64,000 nucleotides of DNA from JBGSTR01 sp963707135 (GTDB lineage Bacteria > Pseudomonadota > Gammaproteobacteria > Chromatiales > Chromatiaceae). The stretch lies in the NCBI GenBank assembly GCA_963707135.1, contig CAVPOY010000043.1:124001-188000 (forward strand). The letters run 5' to 3'. Of the stretch, positions 1 to 8,426 are shown piece by piece; within the stretch, counting starts at the first letter, position 1; each line of letters begins with the position of its first letter. The notes under the pieces are model-generated. The model saw only the letters and a program-made list of their open reading frames with translations. It did not search any database and was not told where the DNA came from. The translations under genes were made by a program, and so were the position numbers.

Positions 1-1
1 C

Positions 2-601
2 GAGTTCTACCAGCGCATGACACGCGAGATTGACCGGGCCAAGCAGCACTATCCCGACGCGCTCTACCTGGGGATCGCCGACGGCGCCGCCAGCAACTGG
101 AGCTTTCTCGAGGAGCATACCGAGCGCCAACTGATCGATTTCTTCCACGTCAGCGAATATGTCGGCACGCTGGCTCAGGCGCGCTATCCGCAACGCCATG
201 CCGAGGACAAACGCTCGCGCTGGCGCCATCAGCAGTGCAGCGACCTCAAGCACGATCCCAACGCCGTGGACCGGCTCATCGAGGAAGCAGCTACCCTCTC
301 GCGGCGCACCGCCCTCTCGCAGGCACTTCGCGACGGCGCTTACAGCGCCTGGACCTACTTCAACAATCATCGTCACCAGATGGACTACCCGGGCTTCCTC
401 GCCGAGCGTCTGCCGATCGGATCGGGCGTGACCGAGGCCGCTTGCAAGACCCTCGTCAAGCAGCGTCTGTGCGCCTCCGGGATGCGCTGGAAGACCAAAG
501 GGGCCAAAATCATTCTCAGCCTGCGCTCGCTGGTCCACACCACCGGACGCTGGGCTCAGTTCTGGGAGAAAGTCGATCGATTTGGCGCTGAATGCTGCTG
601 A
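2..601 (+). CDS. ISKra4-family transposase, C-terminal part (runs off left edge)
   Basis: The reading frame is open from the first complete codon at base 2, so the start lies outside the window. The protein has features of ISKra4-family transposases: a GIADGA stretch with a catalytic-type Asp, FFHVSEY, HQMDY, and a C-terminal LPIGSGVTEAACK block followed by KQRLC and GMRWK. These match the end of the DDE transposase of that family as I know it. It presumably catalyses movement of its own element. The terminal inverted repeat to the right was not identified. Whether the copy is intact cannot be judged from this window. Confidence 0.85.
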   Translation, partial: EFYQRMTREIDRAKQHYPDALYLGIADGAASNWSFLEEHTERQLIDFFHVSEYVGTLAQARYPQRHAEDKRSRWRHQQCSDLKHDPNAVDRLIEEAATLSRRTALSQALRDGAYSAWTYFNNHRHQMDYPGFLAERLPIGSGVTEAACKTLVKQRLCASGMRWKTKGAKIILSLRSLVHTTGRWAQFWEKVDRFGAECC

Positions 602-703
602 GGACATCATTCGGAGGCCGCGCCCGGATACCTCAGGTACTGACCTCTTTTCCGCTTTTCCGGGGCCTCCTGGTGGTGGCCCCGGTCCCGCCTAAGCGAT
701 GAA

Positions 704-2683
704 TCAAGGCCCCCGCCCGTCCGGCATGAGCGATGCCCCCTCGCCGCCCCCGGCCATCGCGGCCGCCAGTTCGACGAAGACCCCGCTCAGGCATGCCGCG
801 CCGTGCGACTCGTTGCCGCGGGCTCGCAGCGCATTGAGGTACCTCGGCTGGAACGAGGGGCCCCGCTGGCCCTGGCGATGCGCCAGCAGGCCGAGGGCCT
901 TTGCGAAGGCGTAGTCGCCGCGGCTGTCGGGCCTGTGCATCAGCTCGGCCTTGCGCTCCTCCTCCGCCGTCAGCGCGAACACCGTGCTGCCCTCCTTGAT
1001 CGTCTCGACGACCTTGATCGTGTCGAGCGCCTCCGGGTCCACGGCGGTCGGGTCCTGGTCCAGGATCACGAAGTCCGCGAGCTTCCCCACCTCGAGGGAG
1101 CCCTTGGATGCCTCCTCAAAGTGCTGCCAGGCCGGCCAGAGAGTCATGGCCTTCAGAGCCGTGATCACGTCCACGCGCTGCTCCGGGCCCACGATCTGGC
1201 CGGAGCCCCGCGCCTTGCGGGTCACGGTGGCGGAGAGCACCCGCATCGAGTCGGGGAAGGCGACCGGCGCGTCGTGGTGCGAGGTGAACTTGAGCCCGCG
1301 CCTCAGGAACCATCCCGTTGGCGAGATGTTCTGTCCGAGCTTGGGGCCGACGGTTTTGCTCGTGTGCCAGTCGCCCCAGTAGAAAGTGTGCATCGGGAAC
1401 AGCGACGGCAGCACGCCAAGCCGCCCGTACGCATCGACCTGGTCCTCGCGCAGGAACTGGCCGTGGACCAGCACGTGGCGCCGGTCCTGGCCATCTCCCG
1501 AGTGCTTCATCTGCGCGATGGTGTGCGCGGCGATCAGCAGATCGCTGGCGCGCTCGCCGTTGGCGTGCGTCAGCAGCTGGATGCCCTTGGCGTACGCCCA
1601 GTCCACGGCGCCCAGGACCTGATCGGGCGTCGCCGCGGCGTATCCCGCGTAGCCCTTCGGGTAGTCGCCGACCGGGTCGACGTAGGGCCGGTCGCGCCAG
1701 GCCGTGAAGCCCTGCGGCGAGCCGTCGATCGTCAGCTTGGCGCCGCCGACGCGGAACCGGTTCAGGTAGGCTTGGCTGACGTTCTGCTCGATGAACTCCC
1801 GGTCGGCGAGCACGTCGGGGTAGGTGACGACGTCGATCTGGTAGCCCCCCTCGTCGGCGACCTCGCGCAGCAGCCGCGCCGTTCCGGGCACCGAGCGGCC
1901 TTCGTCCGCCGTTGTGTAGCCGTAGCGCGCCCAAAGCTCGGCCCCAGCGCGCGCAAAGGTCTTGAAGCCCTGCGGCCCCACGGGCTTCAGCAATTTGATG
2001 AGGACCGGGAATGCGGCGAGCTCCTCGAATACCCCGTCGGGCTCCCGGCTCCCCGGCTTGCGGCGAATCACCCCGCCCTCCGGGTCTGGCGTCTCGGCCG
2101 TGATGCCCGCGACTTCGAGCGCCTTTGAGTTCACGGCGATCATGTGTCCAGACTGGTGCCACATCAGGACCGGGATGTCCTTCGAGATCTCGTCGAGGTC
2201 GCCGCGGGTCGGGTGTCGATGCTCGGCCAGCGTCGCGTTGTCGTAGCCAAATCCGAGGATCAGGTTCGCCTTCCTGATCGCCGCATGGTTTTTGGACACC
2301 CACTCGCGGACGACCTGCTGCAGGGACGCGATGTCCGTCACCTCGCCGTCCGGCGGCGCGAGTAGATTGGCCGACAGCGCCTGGAGTCCGCCGATGAGCA
2401 TGTGGCCGTGCGCGTCGACGAAGCCAGGCAGCAGCGTGCGGCCCCCGAGGTCGATCAGCTGCGTGCTCGCGCCCCTCCGCTTCATCACTTCCGCGGCGGG
2501 GCCGACGGCGATGATCCTGCCGCCCTTCTCGGCGATGGCCTCGGCGCGCATCGCGCTGTCGTTCATGGTGAGGATCGGCCCGCCGGACCAGATCCGGTCG
2601 GCGGCGTCCTCGGAGAAGGCCGGCAGGGACGGCACAAGGCACGCCGCCGCCAGGAGGGCCATTCGATATGGAAGTTTCATCAT
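704..2683 (-). CDS. Exported amidohydrolase, YtcJ/NfdA-like
   Basis: This 659-residue protein starts with a signal peptide (two Met, hydrophobic stretch to about residue 22, PAFSED). It then shows the metal-dependent amidohydrolase fold of the YtcJ/N-substituted formamide deformylase group: the N-terminal LLPGFVDAHGH block puts the metal-binding HxH at residues 92 and 94. Further downstream are the conserved LLTHANGERA, HVLVHGQ and SHHDAPV blocks that supply later metal and substrate residues. The C-terminal LADFVILDQDP strand is the usual end of the composite beta-sandwich; about 80 further residues follow and look unconserved. The substrate is unknown, probably an amide or imide hydrolysed in the periplasm. 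The arylsulfatase gene lies upstream on the same strand, 281 bases away, so co-transcription is possible but not shown. Confidence 0.85.
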   Translation of the reverse strand: MMKLPYRMALLAAACLVPSLPAFSEDAADRIWSGGPILTMNDSAMRAEAIAEKGGRIIAVGPAAEVMKRRGASTQLIDLGGRTLLPGFVDAHGHMLIGGLQALSANLLAPPDGEVTDIASLQQVVREWVSKNHAAIRKANLILGFGYDNATLAEHRHPTRGDLDEISKDIPVLMWHQSGHMIAVNSKALEVAGITAETPDPEGGVIRRKPGSREPDGVFEELAAFPVLIKLLKPVGPQGFKTFARAGAELWARYGYTTADEGRSVPGTARLLREVADEGGYQIDVVTYPDVLADREFIEQNVSQAYLNRFRVGGAKLTIDGSPQGFTAWRDRPYVDPVGDYPKGYAGYAAATPDQVLGAVDWAYAKGIQLLTHANGERASDLLIAAHTIAQMKHSGDGQDRRHVLVHGQFLREDQVDAYGRLGVLPSLFPMHTFYWGDWHTSKTVGPKLGQNISPTGWFLRRGLKFTSHHDAPVAFPDSMRVLSATVTRKARGSGQIVGPEQRVDVITALKAMTLWPAWQHFEEASKGSLEVGKLADFVILDQDPTAVDPEALDTIKVVETIKEGSTVFALTAEEERKAELMHRPDSRGDYAFAKALGLLAHRQGQRGPSFQPRYLNALRARGNESHGAACLSGVFVELAAAMAGGGEGASLMPDGRGP

Positions 2684-2964
2684 CCGCCAATCCTCGTGGC
2701 TGGCTTGGCCCGGTTCGGTGGGCTCCTTTGCGTGTTGGTCTGCGTCCGTCGAAGCAGACTCCAGACGGCCTGAGTCTATTGCACCGCCCCTAGCCTACCC
2801 GAGCGCATGGGATGCCGGGTTGCCATTCGATCAACGTCTCCCAAGGGAGCAGATTCATGGGCAGAAGCGCGTGCGATGCTGGCGCAAGCGCGATTGCACT
2901 CTGCCCCCAGGAAGAAGGCTCCCTTCATCATCCCCGGCCCATTCGCGTGGCGGCCTCGGTTCCC

Positions 2965-4512
2965 TCAATTCTCCATGGTCGACATTTGCTGGATCTTCTT
3001 CTGAACGGTGCTCAGGTTGAAGGATCCAGGCGTTTGGCTGGGCGGATACTCCACCAAGGTTTGGAGGAACTGCCCCGCCAGCTTGTTGGCGCCGAAGAGG
3101 ATGAAGACGCGGTCGAGCGCCCAGTCTTCATAGACATTGGCATTGTGCTGCGCCCGCTCGAAGGGATCGCGACGCAGATTGAACAACAGCGGAACGCGCA
3201 GCTCGGTGAACGGCTCGCGCCACACGCCGAAGCCCTTGCCCCTGTTCTCCTCGTAAACGACCTTCCAGTCTTCCCAGCGGACGGCGACGATGTCGCCGTC
3301 GTCGTTGACATAGACGAAGCCCCTGCGCGGGGACTCCTCCGTCGTGCCGCTGAGGTAATCGAGCAGGTCGTAGCCGTCGATGTGGTTCTTGTAGGTCCGC
3401 CCGTTGAGCTCGACGCCCTCCAAGAGCTGTTTCTTGATATCCGACGCGCCGGCCACGGCAGCGAAGGTCGGTAGCCAATCCTGGTGTGACACGATCCCGT
3501 TGAGGGAGGCACCGGCCGGGAAGTGGCCGGGCCAGCGCACGAACGCCGGTACCCGATAGGCCCCTTCCCAGTTGGAGTTCTTCTCCGAACGATAGGGTGT
3601 ATTGCCCGCATCCGGCCAGGTGTTGAAATGGGGGCCGTTATCGGTCGAGTAGAGCACGATGGTGTTGTCGGCGATCCCCAGCTCATCGAGCAGGTCCAGC
3701 AGCTGGCCGACATGCGCATCATGCTCGATCATGCCGTCCGTGTATTCGTCGTTGCCGGGGTGGCGGCGGTCCTCCCTGACGTGCGTGCGGAAGTGCATCC
3801 GCGTGCCGTTCCACCAGCAGAAGAAGGGCTTGCCGGCTTTGACCTGACGCGTGATGAAGTCCTTCGCCGCCTCGATGGTCTCGTCATCGATGGTCTCCAT
3901 CCGCTTCTTGGTCAGGGGCCCCGTGTCGACGACAGTTTGTCCGCCCTGGCCGTCGGCCGTGGCCTTGATCACGCCGCGTGGTCCGAACTGCTCGCGGAAC
4001 TCTGGATTCTGCGGATAGTCCTCATTCTCCGGCTCCTCCTCAGCATTCAAGTGATAGAGGTTGCCCAAGAACTCATCGAAGCCGTGCATCGTGGGCAGAT
4101 GCTCGTCACGGTCGCCCTGGTGATTCTTGCCGAACTGGCCTGTGGCATAGCCCTGACTCTTGAGCACGGTGGCAATGGTCACATCGCTCTTCTGCCAGCC
4201 TTCGATCGCACCAGGCACACCGACCTTAGTCATGCCCGTCCGCAGCGGATTGTTGCCACCGAGAAACGCTGCGCGCCCGGCGGTGCAGGACTGCTGACCG
4301 TAATAGTCAGTGAATGACAGGCCTTCGTTGGCGACGCGATCGATATTCGGTGTGCGATAGCCCATCAGGCCCCGGTTATTGAAGCTGATGTTGGTCGTTC
4401 CGATGTCGTCTCCCCAGACGACCAGGATGTTGGGCTTGTCTTGGGCAACGGCAGAGCCGGCCACGAGGGGGCAAAGCAGGGCCGCAAGGCGGAGTGCTGC
4501 GACTAGGTTCAT
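2965..4512 (-). CDS. Secreted arylsulfatase (sulfatase S1 family)
   Basis: The family hydrolyses sulfate esters using a formylglycine made from an active-site Cys. I chose the Met at 4512 because an AGGA lies just upstream and it begins a clean signal peptide (NLVAALRLAALLC to about VAQ at residue 24). An upstream in-frame Met at 4554 would add 14 unlikely residues. After the signal come NILVVWGDDIG (metal-binding Asp pair) and, at Cys76, the sequence CTAGR, which takes the place of the classical C-x-P-x-R signature. A later STDNGPHFNTW supplies the second metal-ligand pair. At 515 residues it has normal family length. No sulfatase-maturing enzyme is adjacent; EgtB at 37-38 kb has an FGE-like domain but is a different enzyme. 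Confidence 0.9.
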   Translation of the reverse strand: MNLVAALRLAALLCPLVAGSAVAQDKPNILVVWGDDIGTTNISFNNRGLMGYRTPNIDRVANEGLSFTDYYGQQSCTAGRAAFLGGNNPLRTGMTKVGVPGAIEGWQKSDVTIATVLKSQGYATGQFGKNHQGDRDEHLPTMHGFDEFLGNLYHLNAEEEPENEDYPQNPEFREQFGPRGVIKATADGQGGQTVVDTGPLTKKRMETIDDETIEAAKDFITRQVKAGKPFFCWWNGTRMHFRTHVREDRRHPGNDEYTDGMIEHDAHVGQLLDLLDELGIADNTIVLYSTDNGPHFNTWPDAGNTPYRSEKNSNWEGAYRVPAFVRWPGHFPAGASLNGIVSHQDWLPTFAAVAGASDIKKQLLEGVELNGRTYKNHIDGYDLLDYLSGTTEESPRRGFVYVNDDGDIVAVRWEDWKVVYEENRGKGFGVWREPFTELRVPLLFNLRRDPFERAQHNANVYEDWALDRVFILFGANKLAGQFLQTLVEYPPSQTPGSFNLSTVQKKIQQMSTMEN

Positions 4513-4763
4513 GACGGGTCCTTTGGTGGTTAGCGCTCGCGGAGTGTACGCCATGCCTCAGCGGTGGTGCTACCGACCGCCACCCCGAGCTCGTGATGCG
4601 CGGACCACGCGAAGGGCCGTTCGCACAACCTCGTTCGCTGGAGTGGGCGCCCGCAAGGTCCACGGAACGGTGGGAGCGGCTAGGCTAAAGGGGGCAGACC
4701 CTGAGGTATCCCCTATAAATACATTTTCAAGACATAAGGTTAAATAACATTTTTCGACGAAAA

Positions 4764-5057
4764 ATGAACATACACGAGAGGCCGTTGTCCCTGGCAGGTG
4801 ACCAAACGAGCCAGGAGACCTCCGTGCATGCCCTGACGATCCTATACCGATGCCTCGACACGTTGCTCACCTGCGTGCACCGTCGCCGCTGCGAGACCTT
4901 GTTTGCTGCGGTCGCCGCGTGCGTTAGCGGTCCGCGCTTGACGCTGACCGATATCGGGCGACGGTTCGAGTCGAAGACGAGTCTGCGCCATGGCATCAAG
5001 CGCGCCGACCGCCTGCTCGGCGGAGGCGCGCAGTCTGGATGTTTCTTGTTCCGGTAG
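4764..5057 (+). pseudogene. IS4-family transposase N-terminal fragment
   Basis: The 97-codon frame carries the N-terminal DNA-binding region seen in one branch of IS4 transposases: a LTCVHRRRCETL helix, LTLTDIGRRF and HGIKRADRLLG. Similarity stops abruptly after DRLLGG, and the remaining residues and stop look unrelated, so the gene is truncated just before the left end of the neighbouring IS at 5084. The DDE catalytic domain is absent. The surrounding DNA at 4700-4760 is more AT-rich than the neighbours, as expected for foreign sequence. It is from a different IS4 subgroup than the adjacent element. Family assignment is from motif recognition only. Confidence 0.6.
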
Positions 5058-5083
5058 GCGGGTGGTTCGAAACTAAACGTACA

Positions 5084-5105
5084 AGGCATCCCATTACACA
5101 CAACT
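5084..5105. repeat. IS4-family left terminal inverted repeat
   Basis: These 22 bases are the exact reverse complement of 6482-6503. The transposase stop codon (TGA on the minus strand, 5105-5107) overlaps the repeat, so the gene runs right to the end of the element. Confidence 0.9.
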
Positions 5106-6432
5106 CATAAGCCATGAGCCTCTCTGGCGAATTTGATCCCGGCGGCGAAGTCCATGACGCGCTGAAGGCCGAGCCAGATGGTCTTCACGCCGGGCTCGCC
5201 GTCGCCTTTGCGTCCCAGGAAGCCGCCCAGTTGGGCGATCAGACGCAGCACCGCGTTGAGGCGCGGGGGTTGTTTGGGCAAGGGCTTCTTGGCGAGGATG
5301 TAAGCGGCCTGCCACTCCTCGGGCTCGAGCAGGAGGGCGGCGTCCAGATCGGGTACGGTGCGCCCCAAGCGCATCAGCCGGGCGATGCGCCAGGCGACCA
5401 CCAGGAACAGGGCCAGGGCGCGCTCAATCCGTTGCATGGTCGCCAGTTGCAGTGCCTCGACCCGGCAGCCTTCCTTGAGCACCAAGAACAGCAGCTCGAT
5501 TTCCCAACGGGCCCGGTACCAGTCGATCAATTCGGCGACGGCCTCCAGGGTCTCGGCCGTGCGGTTGGTCAGCAGGCGCCATTCGATCGGCTTGACCCCG
5601 GGCGGCGCGCCGATCTCGCGGGCGATCAGGCAGGTGACCTCGAAGGTCCCGCGCTGGCCGTCCGACAGGGCGAGGCGTTGGGCGTAGAGCGCCTGGCGCA
5701 CCTCCCGGGCGGTGCGCTCCACGTCCCCCGGGCAGGGTGAAGCGGATCTCCCCCAGCGGCGGACTTGCCAGCACCTTGGCCCACAGCCGCCCGCCCTCGG
5801 GCAGCGCCCGGTTGTGCTTGGAGCGCAGCAGCCAGTCCGCCGGCGTGCCCAGCTCCCGGGCCCGCACCATCAGCTCCCGGATGTCGGATTCGCGGTCCGC
5901 CACATAGACCAACCGGGTCTCAGGCAGCTCGCGCGGCCAGCTCCGCCACGCGCGCGTAGCCTTCGCTCCAGCGCACGCTCTCTTTGATCCCGGGGCGCGT
6001 GCCATCGGGGCCTTTGGGCTCGCGTGCCCACATCCAGGCATCCAGCACCCCCAGCGGTTCGCGCGCCGGCGTCACGGCGAAGGTCGGGTGCAGGTACATC
6101 CCGCGCTGCGCCTCGTAGCTCAGGGGGCCAAGCCCGGCGATCGCCTGGCCGTTGAAGTCCAGCTCGGTGGTGTCCTGCAGGCACAGCACCACCGGATGCG
6201 GCGCCATCCGCGCGCGGGTGCACTGGCGATGCGGTTCCAGAATGTCCATCCAGTCGTAGTCCTCCCCAGACAGCAACCGGTAGGCCGCCTGCGTCTCCGC
6301 CCACCCGTTGCAGGCCCCGGGGATGCTCGCCGTCGGCCGCTCGGCCAACCGCTCGATCAGCCGCACGGCGCGTCGGTCCCGACGCTTGTCGCCCAGATCG
6401 ATCTCCCGAAACTCGTCGTCCGCCCAGCCCAT
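5105..6432 (-). pseudogene. IS4-family (IS50/IS4-like) transposase, two frameshifts
   Basis: The start at 6432 follows GGAGG with a 5-base gap and begins MGWADDEF. Frame 1 carries the N-terminal domain and the first catalytic Asp region (DTTELDFNG). Near 5925-5945 the coding continues in a second frame with YVADRESDIREL, the second Asp block. Near 5725-5729, a run of five C on the plus strand, it shifts again to a third frame carrying YRARWEIELLF and KEGCRVE, the glutamate block of the DDE triad. All three catalytic regions are therefore present, but in three frames. One extra G in the homopolymer accounts for the second shift; the first needs a single-base change. It may be a real pseudogene or sequencing error. 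Confidence 0.85.
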
Positions 6433-6481
6433 GCCGCCTCCAGAAGCTATCTGAAGGCGGCATGTTACATCGCACACTTAA

Positions 6482-6503
6482 AGTTGTGTGTAATGGGATG
6501 CCT
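6482..6503. repeat. IS4-family right terminal inverted repeat
   Basis: This is the partner of 5084-5105. It lies about 50 bases upstream of the transposase start, leaving room for a short promoter and a ribosome-binding site. Confidence 0.9.
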
Positions 6504-7095
6504 CTACCCGTTGCCCGCTCTACAGCACCGAAAAAAAGTCACCGGTGACGCAATCTTCCAGAAAGGTGCCGGTGGATCGTGGATTACTGAGAGGAACAAC
6601 ACACCTCTCGCCGCGTCGCCCACGTCCCGTCACTTGACGGTCAGGGGACCCCGCGAACGGGCGCTGAACCCGGTGGAGGTCACCGGCGCGTCCCGCGAAT
6701 AGGCAGTTCCGCAGGAAGCGGAAATCGAAGTGAAGGCGTGGAAGGTGGCAAATGATGCAAGATTATTCTACTCCCGCCCTTTTGATAGGTTCTGGGTATT
6801 CAAAAGAGTGCTTCCGCAGCGGCGTGGAGGAATGTTTCCGGATGTCAGGATGTTGGGCAGCGGCCGTTGGCCCGACGACGATGTGCCTCCACGATGCGCA
6901 CCACGATATGCAGTACTGCGCTGAGGTCCTTCCGTTCGGCTCTCGCTCAAGGCACAAGCGCAGCGCCTTGGCACCCCCGTCGAGCTGCCCTCTGGCGAGC
7001 TGCGGCTGGGGCAAGGCGCCGTACCATCACCGGTCGCAAGGACCCGCTCCAGCAGCGACAAGACTCGGAAACCGGGAAGAACGGCATGCTCTCGA
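6504..7095. other. No recognisable gene
   Basis: About 590 bases between the IS4-family element and the DUF4124 gene. Short open frames exist on both strands but none has a family motif, good start context or consistent codon use. It may hold decayed insertion DNA. I recognise no RNA or regulatory element in it. Confidence 0.5.
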
Positions 7096-7965
7096 TCAGT
7101 CGACCGCCCAGGTTCGCTTGAGCGCCAGCCTGCCGAACACATAATGTAATTCACTAAAGACTATCCCGCGACCGGCCTTCTCTAACGAGAAAACGTTGGT
7201 TCTCGGCGAGCGACCACCGCGTTGCCAATAGAAGGTGAAAGCGTCGGGTTTAATCGACAAGATCTCGACGTCGTCGCCTGGTGTGAGCAAAACGACTTTG
7301 TCGCTAGGCACCCATCTGAAGCGCAGTCCATCCGGGCTCAATAGAAACCAGAAGAATTCCCTCCCGCCGGCGGGGGCTTCAATGACCTCAAGGTGCGCTT
7401 CCAATGCGAACGTCTCCTGTGACTTCCAATGACCATCCAATCGAACCGCGAAGCGACCAGTTGTCACCGGAGGGTTTGCCTCTGGCTTTAGGCACTCGAT
7501 TTCTTCCATGGTCCCGCTAGACGGGCCCTCGAGGAGGCGGAAAAGCTTTCGCAGCCGGCGAAGGTCTCTCTTAGACAACGGTGTACGAGTAATTTCTTTT
7601 GCATCCTCGGGAATGCGCCCGCCCCAGGCAGCCCCTAGGCGTGAGAAGCATGGAACATCTGCGGCATCTGGAACAGCGTGGGGCTTCGCGGGATCGCGAA
7701 TTTGCGGGAGGGGTTCCTTGCTGCGATCGGCTCCAGTCTCCTTGTTGTGATCTAGAAGGCGCTCGAGTCTGTCTTGTGCCTCGCGAACAGCCTCTTCAGA
7801 AGGTCCGGGGCGAAACTTTATCTCTTCAGTTTCGCACTCGGGTGATGGGCAGTCTCCATAGTGAGTGTAGCCTTCGCTATCCACCCACTTGAAAATCTCA
7901 GCGGCTCCCATTGATGCGACGGCAAGAACTAGAGTAACGATGACAAGTCCAATCGCCCTTGCCAT
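7096..7965 (-). CDS. Exported DUF4124-domain protein
   Basis: The protein of 289 residues begins with a signal peptide (RAIGLVIVTLVLAVASMGAA) followed at once by IFKWVDSEGYTHYGDCP, the hallmark of DUF4124, a small beta domain found at the N-terminus of many gammaproteobacterial envelope proteins. The middle, residues 50-110, is charged and probably flexible. The C-terminal part, from about residue 150, contains beta-rich segments without a family I recognise. GC content and codon use look somewhat lower than in its neighbours, and it lies between two insertion sequences, so it may have been acquired. It stands alone, and its function is unknown. Confidence 0.7.
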   Translation of the reverse strand: MARAIGLVIVTLVLAVASMGAAEIFKWVDSEGYTHYGDCPSPECETEEIKFRPGPSEEAVREAQDRLERLLDHNKETGADRSKEPLPQIRDPAKPHAVPDAADVPCFSRLGAAWGGRIPEDAKEITRTPLSKRDLRRLRKLFRLLEGPSSGTMEEIECLKPEANPPVTTGRFAVRLDGHWKSQETFALEAHLEVIEAPAGGREFFWFLLSPDGLRFRWVPSDKVVLLTPGDDVEILSIKPDAFTFYWQRGGRSPRTNVFSLEKAGRGIVFSELHYVFGRLALKRTWAVD

Positions 7966-8216
7966 TTTTCGATCTCCTGCTGCTATCCGTACCTTAACTA
8001 TAGCGAGGTGAAAATCCAGAGGGGCGCGGTGTGGGGCAAAGCTCAGGCGTTGACACGGCTTCGACGGTTTAACCGGAAGTCGAGGAACGCGTCCCCGCGT
8101 TCAGCGCAAGCTACTCGTCGAATTGCGACTAACTGTGCTGGGTCGTTTGCGCCCAGCAACACAGGCCCCGTCCATCAGCGGATTAGGGTCGTAACGTAGC
8201 TATTCGGAGCCCGGCC

Positions 8217-8223
8217 CTCAGCG
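8217..8223. repeat. IS21 target-site duplication, left copy (CTCAGCG)
   Basis: The seven bases CTCAGCG directly precede the left tip (TGCGTATTCC) of the IS21 element and recur right after its other tip at 11196-11202. A perfect duplication of this size is normal for the IS21 family. Confidence 0.9.
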
Positions 8224-8233
8224 TGCGTATTCC

Positions 8234-8344
8234 GGACGAAACTGGACACCGATTCCACGTGAAAGTGGACACTGATTCCGCGACAAACTGGACACCCGTT
8301 CCAGCGCAAACTGGACACTGATTCCAGGGCCAACTGGACGGCAG
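8234..8344. repeat. IS21 left-end tandem 23-bp repeats
   Basis: Four units of exactly 23 bp (8234-8256, 8257-8279, 8280-8302, 8303-8325) plus a partial fifth share the core ACTGGACAC followed by GATTCC or a close variant. By analogy with IS21 they are transposase-binding sites and may also influence the istA promoter. Confidence 0.85.
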
Positions 8345-8426
8345 AAAGAGGGAGGCGGCGCGCGGGATAACCGTGGCACCCTGGGCGATTTGCCCGGAGG
8401 TGTCGTCTTTGAACAAGAGGTTATCC

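Larger units (their letters stand above)
5084..6503. mobile_element. IS4-family insertion sequence with 22-bp inverted repeats
   Basis: The element is bounded by perfect inverted repeats (AGGCATCCCATTACACACAA plus CT on the left; its reverse complement on the right) at 5084-5105 and 6482-6503, giving about 1,420 bp. It encodes one minus-strand transposase that fills the interior. The 10-12 bases flanking each side do not match, so there is no visible target duplication. This suggests rearrangement after insertion. The transposase is broken by two frameshifts, so this copy is probably inactive unless these are sequence errors. Confidence 0.88.

Noticed and set aside
803..2128. Long plus-strand open frame (441 codons) opposite the amidohydrolase gene
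   Set aside because: It mirrors the codon structure of the minus-strand gene, is rich in Arg, His and Ala without motifs, and has no start context.
6730..6924. Plus-strand frame of 64 codons as a small gene
   Set aside because: No ribosome-binding site, no motif and overlap with equally open frames on the other strand.
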